Shown here one piece after another: positions 56,026-64,000 of a stretch of 64,000 nt of DNA (its first letter is position 1; each line of letters opens with the position of its first letter). The notes beneath the pieces are model-generated. The model saw nothing but the letters and a program-made list of their open reading frames with translations, was not told the origin of the DNA and searched no databases. The stretch covers positions 16,183,583-16,247,582 of the forward strand of contig CM052359.1 in assembly GCA_028551475.1 (NCBI GenBank), written 5' to 3'. This DNA comes from Casuarina equisetifolia (lineage: Eukaryota > Streptophyta > Magnoliopsida > Fagales > Casuarinaceae). The translations under genes were made by a program, and so were the position numbers.

Positions 56026-57852
56026 TGTTAGGTTTTATGGCTTAATAAGAAAAAGGGGTTGAATTGATTAAGGTAAGAACCAGCTACAATTTTTGTTTTC
56101 TAAAATGGTTCTAGGAATTCATACAATTCACATGGCTAGCAAGAAAACAATAAGTAAATAACACAGTGATTTGTTACAAAACAACAAATCTTACTTACGG
56201 TTAAGGCAGCAAATTAATAACAAGTCAATAGCTAGATAGTTATCAACAATCAACAAGTTAATTCTAGGCACATAAAGGGAAGAGAAACACCAAATTTACC
56301 ATGGTGGTTTTACACTCAATCCTTAAGCCTTATGTCCATCCTTTTTTCATTTAATCCAACCAATTGAAATCTCCTTTACTTAAACCAGATTAAGAGAAAA
56401 CATTCTCCCTAATCCAACCAATTCCTCCTCAAAGGAATTTTTCAAGTACAATTACAAGGTATGATCAAAAGATCATGTACAAATGCAAGTCCCCAAATAA
56501 TATAATAGTTTGTGGGATATTACTAATCAAAGGAGCTATCAAGTATGACTAATGAAGTTCAAAGCTCCTATCATGAAATCCCCAAATTGCAACAAATTAA
56601 GGTTTCGGATTTTTCACAATGTTTATGTGAAACATGTATTTTGAATGTAATTAGCACATAAATAGAGTCATACAAGGTGTAATTGATGGTATAAACGAAG
56701 AATAAACCAAGTAATCGAATATCACACGAATCCTTGTGAGTCACTGAAAGATGAGCAAGCTTGAATCAAATAATTGAGTGAGCTCAAAGATTGTTTCTTT
56801 GTAGAGAGAACACTTTAAATAGTTGTCAATCATCATCAAATTCTTCACATATACGTTCTTCTTAAAGAGAGAACAAATCTAGGGCTTTTTTTAGCTCAAA
56901 CATAAATAGCTAGCCTTATTCCCATTAAACCCTCTGAGTTAGCCATCAAATTGACCTCAAATCTTCATTTTGAATTGAAAATCAGACCGTTCTAACACCA
57001 GTCTAATCCAAAATCCTCTCATTGAGGATTTGGCATTTGCAAGGAGAACACAGGCTTCATCATAGGATTTTTCTCTTCGAGCATCCATCCTTAGGGCAAA
57101 CTGATTAAGTAAGTTCTTAAGTGAGATATCATTTAAGTTAAATGACATTGTGTGGATAAGTAGTTGGGTAAGAAGTGGGCAGGGCTTCCCTAACAAATGT
57201 GGGCCTTGACACGGGCTTGTTAGAGAGCAAGCTTGGTCTAGCCCTTAATGAGCTCAATCCATCAACATATAATTAAAATCCATCGATACATAAACACAGT
57301 CTAGTAATATAAGCATAGTCTAGCATTATATAATCACGGTCCAACAATATAAGCACAGTCTAGCATCATATAATTATGGTCCAACAATATAAGCACAATC
57401 CAACATTATATAATCATGGTCCAACAATATAAGCACAGTCTAGCATCATATAATCACGGTCCAACAATATAAGCATGGTCTAGCACTTAGCAAGCTCACA
57501 TTTGATTTAACATATAACTTTACTTGAATTAAGATCAAGCTTAAATAAGAGAACTCCTCATAGATTGATCTTTTAATATGTTCCTACAAGTGCATAAAGC
57601 CAAATATCATTTTTCTTACATATATTCAAATATATTTTTAACATCATTCACATAAGATATTTTTCAAGAACACTTTATGAAGATGTTTTGTGAAGGAATG
57701 TAAGAACCCAGTTACTTTATAATATCATTGTTTGATATTATAATTTGTGCACCTTTTACTTCCTATAATTTCCTTTTGCACATATGAAAAGCATTTTTCG
57801 AAAAAAAATTCACAAATAGATTTTGTCACAACAAAACCTTTATTTTCCAACA
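56026..57852 (-). mobile_element. 5' LTR of the SIRE-like element
   Basis: An 1827-bp LTR runs from TGTTAGGTTTTATGG to TTTTCCAACA. It is 115 bp longer than its partner at 47378-49089. The excess is explained by three extra 40-bp units at 57301-57486. The stem-loop lies at about 57719-57748. Confidence 0.9.
57301..57486 (-). repeat. 40-bp tandem array in the 5' LTR (about 4.6 units)
   Basis: CCAACAATATAAGCACAGTC recurs at 57341, 57381 (slightly changed), 57421 and 57461, an exact 40-bp step, after a first unit at 57301. In the partner LTR only about 1.6 units are found (48656-48720). Confidence 0.92.
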
Positions 57853-57857
57853 ATTAT

Positions 57858-59430
57858 TACATCTATGTTATAGCTATTATGCCAATTTTTTTTATGATTT
57901 CACAAGATTCACTTGGACTTATACTTTAAAGAAGAAATCATATATGTTTAAAATCTTTGTTGTTTTTAAAAATATGGTGGAAAAAAATTCAAATTACCAT
58001 TAAAAATACTCCAAACAAATAATGGAGGTGAATATCTTAGGACCATACTTAAGAGCTATCTTCTTTTTAATAGGATTATGCATCAAATAACTTGCCCACA
58101 TATTCCTTAATACAACAAAATCTTTGAATTAAAGCATTGCCACGACTTTAAACTAGGACTGCCCATGGTTTTCCAATCTAGACTACTTAAGAACTACTAG
58201 GTTAAAGCCTTCTCCACAATCAGTTTTCTGGTTCATAGGCTACCCTCACAAGCTGCTTCTTACATGTCACCATATAAGTGTATTTTCTAAAAGACTCCTT
58301 GTTATTCCTTCTTCTAGATATTTGGATGCTTTTGCTTTGCATATAAGTGTTATTTCTAGAAGACTCCTTATTATTCCTTCTTCTAGATATTTGGATGCTC
58401 TTGTTTTTCATATTTAAGAATTACTCCAATAAGTTAAAAGAGCACTCATTACATTGTATGTTTTTATGTTATAGTATTCATCACAATGGTTACAAATGTC
58501 TTCACATGGCCTTTAGGAAAAAAATTTCTATCTTGGCATGTTATTTTTGATGAATTCACCTTCCTCTTTACAACATTTTTTAATAATAGTCAACCCTTTT
58601 TTGACACCTATAAAGATATGCTTTGGATTCATTCTTTAACTTTTGCCACGTGTATAAATAAAGGACAAAGCCTATGGTAGGTTAGATCTAGAATAAAGCA
58701 TCAAGAATAGTGCAAGGTGATCCACCAAAAACAACACACTCATAGGCAACATCACCTTGGAGCTTGAATACATTCTTTTCACTCCATCTACCTTACCTTA
58801 AACCTAACAAATTACCTTAGCTTTTAGAACATTACTTGCAAAATCAGTGATTCCTTTTACTCAATCTATATCACTACCAACTCCAACTAAATCATGACCA
58901 AGCCAACAAACTACCTTGACGTTTAGAGTGTTGCTTGCACAACTAGTGGTCCCTTAGCTCTTTTTACTTCATTACTAACTTGACAAGCAATCTTGGTACT
59001 TAGCCCTTTATCAATTTCCAAGCTAGTTTCCTCTTCACAATCTTCATTGGCCATTTCACCCATGGATGGAATAAATGGCCATTTGCTCCATTGATGGCAT
59101 TTAGGGCTCTACTTGCTCAGTCTAGTCCACCCTTTGTTACTATTTTATACTCACATCCAATGGTCACCATAAGTAAAACTAGCATTATGCATTCAAATCC
59201 TAAATATCCTTTTCTTGTAACTAATGGCATTCCTTCTACTCTTGAAATGGTTTAGTAGGCTCTTGCTTATCTTGGCTAGTGTGTTGCAAATGGAATTCTT
59301 CCTTTTTATACTACACTATAACTAGGCTTGGTCTTTAGTACTAAGAATGCCAAATACACACATAGTAGGTTGTAAATGGCTTTTGAAACCCAAACTTACC
59401 ACCACTAGCTTGCTTGATCAATTGAAAGCA
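57858..59430 (+). pseudogene. Ale/Ivana-like Copia element: integrase to RT start (continued)
   Basis: This continues 45930-47377. Blocks: a FTRFTW-like region near 57900, LQTNNGGEYLRTIL near 58013 (integrase core, Asp changed to Asn), IMHQITCPHIPQYN near 58077, IHHNGYKCLHMAFRKKIS near 58467 with VIFDEFTFLFTTFF near 58545 (C-terminal integrase), a low-complexity linker, and the RT start MPNTHIVGCKWLLKPKLTTT near 59347. Many stops. A duplicated segment at 58270-58330 and 58340-58400 (TTTCTA-AAGACTCCTT... GATATTTGGATGCT) lies in between. Confidence 0.72.
58276..58400 (+). repeat. Tandem duplication of about 63 bp in Copia integrase remnant
   Basis: CATATAAGTGT, AGACTCCTT, TTATTCCTTCTTCTAGATAT and TTGGATGCT occur in the same order twice, at 58270-58331 and 58339-58402, with a few differences. 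It is a local duplication within the dead gene. Confidence 0.8.
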
Positions 59431-60466
59431 TGATCCACCAACATTACTAGTACAATAGGCAACCATAAGTGTAAGAGACTCAGGGTTCCTACTATAAGAT
59501 ATGATGTGGTGTGTAGGAGATACACCTATAATTAAAGAAGGCCAAGGTTCAATCATGAAAGCTAAGGCACACAAGTGCATGAATGTACCAAGTACATGGA
59601 GGCCAAATTATATAGGAATATGCAACCAAGGCCAAGATGGAAGACAAATGTACAGAGGACAGAATGAGCCTATGGCATACACTTGGACAAGTAGCCTAGA
59701 AGGCAGCAAGGTGCATGGGTAAAAGGTAAGGATGCTAGGAGGAATGGTGTGAGTAGTAGGGGTGCATGAGTGCATGGGGAATAAAGTGTTGCTAGCTATT
59801 AGCAACTAGCTGTTGGGCATTAAATGCTAGAATTCAAAGTAAAGGTGAGAGGCCTTTAAAGAGATGACATGTGGAACATATGGTTGTTGTTCGAGAATAG
59901 TTAAGTAGGTCATATAGACCCACTTTGGGAAGCTATGAGGACCTTGTATAAGACCAATTAGAAAGCAATAGAGTAGTTAAGTGCCTTTAAGGCACTAGCT
60001 ATTAAGGCCCTAATAGTCACCCTAGGAAGAGAGTTGATTATTAGGTGAAAAGAAAAGGACCTAACCTATTTAAGGGAAATTGCTAGGAGAGATAAGTTTG
60101 ATCTAAGTTAGGCTCTCAACACTATCTAAGTGGGAATTTATGTGGGAGCTCACCCACCCCAGGGGTATCCTAACTTTTGAGTTTAAAAAGGCACATCGAG
60201 ACTAGTCTACTGGGGAAACATGAGAGAAGCTCGGGTTAATGGGTGGTCAAGAGGTTTGGCATCAAGCTCAAGTTTTTTTGTAACGAAGAAAGGTTTGAGA
60301 TTCAAGGATAGTTGTGTCCAAGAGGTGGATGGATTTTATCTATGTAGCCTTCCTTTTGTATTTCTTCCTTATAAATAAAAGAAATTTTTTTAGTTTCTAT
60401 CTAAGTGTAAGCCTATAGGAAAGGCTAATTTGGACTTGCATGGTCCAAACACATTGGTTTTAGGAT
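59431..60466. mobile_element. Unidentified ~1.04-kb insertion in Copia RT
   Basis: The Copia RT reading breaks after CAATTGAAAGCA (59430) and resumes at AAAACTAGGACACAAAGG (about 60467), where the residues expected next (KGFHQ) follow. The insert has an LTR-like leader (GTTTGAGATTCAAGG, then TTCTTCCTTATAAATAAAAG near 60364) but no clear TG..CA ends. GCATGATCCACCAACATT near 59428 and GCATGGTCCAAACACATT near 60438 are near-identical direct repeats at its two sides. It could be a solo LTR of an unlisted family or a larger duplication product. No coding sequence is supported. Confidence 0.45.
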
Positions 60467-61551
60467 AAAAACTAGGACACAAAGGATTCCATCAAACTAT
60501 AAGGATCAATTTTTGACACATTTAGTTTGATTGTTCAACCCATTATTGTAAGGATTGTAATTGCTCTTGGCTAGCCTATGACGCAATTTAATGTAAATAA
60601 CGCATTCCTTCATGGGTTTTTTGTTGCTCCATTTTTATGATACAACCATATGACTTTGAAGATCCTTCTTAACCATCCTTGTTTGTTGTCTTTGACAATC
60701 TCTCTATGGTCTTAAACATGCTCTAAGGACTTGGTTTGATTGTTTTAGTTTTTATCTTATTAACTTTGCTTTCTTCTTTTTACTTTTCTATGCTTATTTA
60801 TGCTTATAATGAAGCTATCATTTGGCTTCTCCTCTATGTTGATGATGTAAATGTCATTGGAAGTTCACCTTTTGCCATCAATTGATTTGTTGATCAACTT
60901 GGTATAGAATTTCCCTTGAAGTCACTTCATCAATTGTATTTCTTCCTTGGCATGAAGGCCTAATGTTACCTTAATATGCTCTTTCTCTACTAATGGCAAT
61001 ATAACTATGATCTCCTTCATTGTGCTATGATGATCACCTACAAGCTTTTATTAACTCCCATGGCCAACAAACCTTTTCCATTCAAAGATGGACTTCAACC
61101 TTGCTCATAGCCTTTATGTTTCATAATATAATGGGCACACATTAGTATCTAACTTTGACTCGATTGGACATCTCTTTCTCTGTCAATCACCCTTTTTAAG
61201 ACATGACAACCCTTCCAATTAAGTTCTTTATACTATGAAATGTCTCCTCCATTATCTACATGGCATTCTCAATGTGAGCTTTGTCTTTATTCTATAAGTT
61301 TACTTCAACTTTGTGGCAATAGTGAGATAAATTAAGGGGGCATAAACAAACTTAGTGTTCTACCTTTAGATACATTTTCTTCCTTGGTAGCAAATGTGCC
61401 TCTCGGAATTCCAAGAAGTAAGAAATGGTCACATGATCCTTTGCTAAAGTAAAATATTGTGCATTGGCTTTTGCAATAACAAAGTCCACTAAAGTATGCT
61501 CCTTATTACATGACCTTTCTATGCCTCAACCACACATAACAACCTTGTATT
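60467..61551 (+). pseudogene. Ale/Ivana-like Copia RT and RNase H (end part)
   Basis: The reading resumes with KGFHQ, DTFSLIVQPIIVRIVIALG, FNVNNAFLHGF near 60578, then the catalytic LLYVDDVNVIGSS near 60832 (YVDD kept), FVDQLGIEF, SLHQLYFFLGMK, and RNase H blocks FLGSKCASRNSKK near 61380, KYCALAFAITKST near 61450 and LLHDLSMPQPH near 61502. Stops and shifts are frequent. The reading is cut by a Copia LTR at 61552. It has the same architecture as the fragment 40996-42150, which is also cut by a TGTTGGAAAA LTR. Confidence 0.75.
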
Positions 61552-61894
61552 TGTTGGAAAATAAAGGTTTTGTTATGACAAAATTTATTTGTGAATTATT
61601 TCTTGAAAAATATTTTTCATTTGTGTAAGAGAAAATCATAGGAAGTAAAAGGTGTACAAATTATAATATCAATCAATGATATTATAAAAAGCTGGGTTCC
61701 TACATTTATTTATAAAACATCTTTATGAAGTAACCTTTAGAACTATTTTGTATGGGTGATGTTTTTGTTTATATAAATAAATAATGATAGAATATATTTG
61801 AATATATTCAAATAAAAATGATACTTACACTTATATACTTGTAGGTATATATTAAAAAGGGGGCAAAGATCATATTACAAGGTGATCATGTAAG

Positions 61895-63146
61895 GTTAGT
61901 GATAACTCTATTGTATAAAGTTATTTTTGCCTATTTTAGGCAATAAATAACTTTAATAATTGTGAGAAAACATTTGAACTCCTCTTTATTTAACTAAATT
62001 TGCCTTGTTTGTGTAGCACAAGGAGGCATGGAGAAAAATATGAACAAGGAGAACCTGATGCATATTATGTGGCAAAATCATATATTAAAATCAAGAGAGT
62101 TAAGATAGGCTTGGGCTTTGGATGATTATTATTAGATTTTTTATTGTTGTTGGGTTTTCTAAATAAATAGAAAGCCCAATCATGTTAGGAATTCTAATCC
62201 CAATTAATTTAGGAGTTCAAAACCTAATTTTTTTAGGTATCTAAAACCGATTTCTACTGGGATGAGGTGTAAACCCAAAACTCTATTTAAAAGAAGAGAA
62301 TAAGCGAAAAAGAAAGGAGAAAATTGAGCACAACTCAAGAGAAAGGCCAAGAATTCAAGGTTTTCTTGAAGATAAGACAAAAAGGGAGATAGACTTCTTG
62401 TTTTTGGATTTAAGATGCCTTTTTTATTTCCTATTATTGTTCTTTCTAATTATTTCTTTATGCTTTAGTTTACTTTTGTTAAAGTTATAATGTAACCTAA
62501 TTATGATGGTATGAATCTTATGATTGTTATGTGTTGCAAGATATTTTGTTTATATGAAGTTGCATATTACTATGTTTAATGCTTTTAAGTAATTAGCTAC
62601 CACTTAAATGATCTGATTTACATGTTTGAGATTGACAGGAGATGATATGCAATTGCTTTTTGTAACATGTAACCATAAATTAAATATGGATAGACATATA
62701 CCATATTGTTTGTGTGGCTTTCGGTGTAAACTGGAAATGTTCATAGATCCTAATGCATTTGGTTTATTTTAATTCACATATAGAAATATAGTGAATTAAT
62801 GAACTAAGTAGGTTTACTATACCTAGACATAGGATAGTAAATAAATTAGGAAGTTCTGCCATCACATAGATATTATCCCTCTTACAAGCATAAATAATCA
62901 ATATTAATACCTCATAGTTATGGTGAAATCATATGCTCTAACATATTTTATGTATTTAGTTTTCCTAAATTTACTTAGTTAATTCATCATTTATCATTTG
63001 GATTTGTTAGATAAATTCTAAAAGTTATTTACCATTAGTAATTAGTTGGTCTAGTAATCACCAATTTTTGTGGGACGATATCTTTCTTATCATCATATTA
63101 TTCATTTGAAATGTTCACTTGCATCTAAAATTCACCGAACAGTTAG
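61895..63146 (+). mobile_element. Gypsy solo LTR with GTTAG duplication, inside a Copia LTR
   Basis: A complete 1242-bp LTR, 61900 (TGATAACTC) to 63141 (CACCGAACA), is flanked by GTTAG at 61895-61899 and 63142-63146. A TATTTAAAA box near 62284 replaces the TATATAAA seen in two other solo LTRs, and is closer to the minus-strand LTR near 5490. So at least two promoter subtypes of the family are present. Confidence 0.93.
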
Positions 63147-63335
63147 ATCGAGCTACACTAATTTTTTGGATCGAGCTACACTGGCCCAAGCTAGACTGAT
63201 CTATTGGATCGAGCTGCACTAATTTGCTAGACTAAGTTGCATTAGCCCAAGCTGCATTGATATGTTAGACCAAGCTGCACTAGCTTGAGTTGCACTGATC
63301 TGTTGGACCGAGTTGCACTTGCCCGAGCCTATTTG
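63147..63335 (+). repeat. 38-bp tandem array in a Copia LTR U3
   Basis: Units of the form GGA(T/C)CGAGCTGCACTAGCCC, AAGCTGCACTGATCTGTT follow one another with a 38-bp step (63171, a partial unit at 63209, then 63232, 63270, partial 63308). They differ at several bases. The array begins directly at the Gypsy insertion, so its left part may lie before 61895 or be missing. Confidence 0.7.
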
Positions 63336-64000
63336 TTGAGGAAAAGCAAAACATTGCTATTTCACTTAATGTTACAAGCAAAAGGCTCTTAATCGAGCAA
63401 AAAAACCAAAAAGCCCTAGCTTCACTTGCCAACTCACTCTCTCTCTCTCTTGTCTCTCTTTGTCATCAATGCTCTAACGAGAAGGATGTTAAGGTGATTG
63501 ATCTATTAGAACAAGTATTTCTTGCATTAATCACCTTCTCTACTATTGCATGATGGAAATCAAATCAAATATTAACGGGAAGATCTCAACAAGTAATTCA
63601 AGTTTGAACTGAAACCCTAGAATGCTTGAAGTTGTTAAATCTTCTATAAAAAGGTGTTCTTTGAGAGTCTTTGAAGCTTTTTCATACATCACATTTGAGA
63701 AGAATCGAATACATATTCAAATCCTACAAAAGATCTCAATACCGACTGTTTTCTTCATCAAGTTGTTAGGCTACTTTGTATCTTCGGTGATATTCCTTCA
63801 AATTAATATTCTTATGAATATTCATTATTAGATTAAGTTGTTTATGTGTTGATTGATCCTTGGTTATTATAGGCACATAGACTTCTTTGTAAATCCAAAA
63901 CCCTAACTCTCTAAAAATTAGGGGTTTCGTGATTAAAGCTTGAATTGAGTTTGTATATCTTCAATTAGCTATCTGTGAAACATTATTCCTCACTTACAAT

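Larger units (their letters stand above)
47378..57852 (-). mobile_element. Full-length SIRE-like Copia element, minus strand
   Basis: LTRs at 47378-49089 (3') and 56026-57852 (5') flank, on the minus strand, a primer site, gag, protease, integrase, RT, RNase H and a polypurine tract in the Copia order. The flanks ACTAT (47373-47377) and ATTAT (57853-57857) are a 5-bp target duplication with one change. Without the Gypsy solo LTR inside it is about 9.06 kb, normal for SIRE/Maximus elements. It split an older Copia element, whose integrase continues on both sides. Pol is dead in several places, and the LTRs differ visibly. Confidence 0.9.
61552..64000 (+). mobile_element. SIRE-like Copia LTR, running past the window end
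   Basis: It starts TGTTGGAAAATAAAGG at 61552 and shows the family features: the stem-loop at about 61661-61688, the GCTGGGTTCCTACATT block, a TATA box (TATAAAAA, 63645-63652) and the R-U5 segment with AAATTAGGGGTTTCGTGATT near 63915. A Gypsy solo LTR (61900-63141) splits it. The 3' end is outside the window, so it may be a solo LTR or the 5' LTR of an element. Confidence 0.85.

Noticed and set aside
57301-57486. CRISPR-like regular spacing of repeats
   Set aside because: Units are contiguous with no unique spacers, they lie in a plant LTR, and the partner LTR has fewer of them. Ordinary tandem repeat.

Overview
The window looks like nuclear DNA of a flowering plant, probably a dicot with a repeat-rich, AT-rich genome. 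There are no operons, rRNA genes or recognisable tRNA genes. The coding pieces belong almost entirely to LTR retrotransposon families known from plants: Copia of SIRE/Maximus, Tork and Ale/Ivana-like type, Gypsy of Tat/Athila-like type with a tRNA-Asp primer site, and a chromovirus-like Gypsy RT. Promoters are plant-style TATA boxes inside LTRs. I cannot name the species.

Layout. 1-11208: a SIRE-like Copia element (truncated 5' LTR, deleted gag-pol, 3' LTR). A gag-only Gypsy element on the minus strand was inserted into it, and a further Gypsy LTR went into that element's LTR. 11327-12675: Gypsy solo LTR. 12676-21440: an old plus-strand Copia element split by a second Gypsy insertion (13876-18397, itself carrying a Copia solo LTR) and by a tRNA-type SINE (18689-18789). 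22074-29520: a complete two-LTR, gag-only Gypsy element on the minus strand with a Copia solo LTR inside gag. About 30300-37300: the only gene-like island, with richer base composition, splice-site-bounded exon-like blocks on the minus strand and a divergent first exon on the plus strand around 37.1 kb. I do not recognise the product. 37600-46000: a junkyard of Copia and Gypsy fragments plus a candidate inverted-repeat element. 45930-61551: an Ale/Ivana-like Copia element on the plus strand, split in its integrase by a full-length SIRE-like Copia on the minus strand (47378-57852) that carries a Gypsy solo LTR. 61552-64000: the start of another Copia LTR, with a Gypsy solo LTR inside.

How the parts relate. 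Boundaries could be set to the base because many insertions keep 5-bp target-site duplications (TSDs): GTTAC, CCTAA/TCTAA, ATCTT, AAAGG, CAAAT, GCACC, ATTTG, TCAAT, GTTAG and ACTAT/ATTAT. They give a relative chronology: old Copia elements were hit by Gypsy elements, and those by younger Copia LTRs; in the other direction, Gypsy LTRs landed in Copia elements. Two Gypsy copies with different TSDs share the same structure (LTR, gag, 3' leader, LTR, no pol). This indicates a non-autonomous gag-only family (TR-GAG type) that moved with enzymes supplied in trans. One copy has a single LTR and ends exactly at the primer-binding site with a perfect TSD, as expected if an incompletely reverse-transcribed cDNA was integrated. 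No intact pol gene remains in the window.
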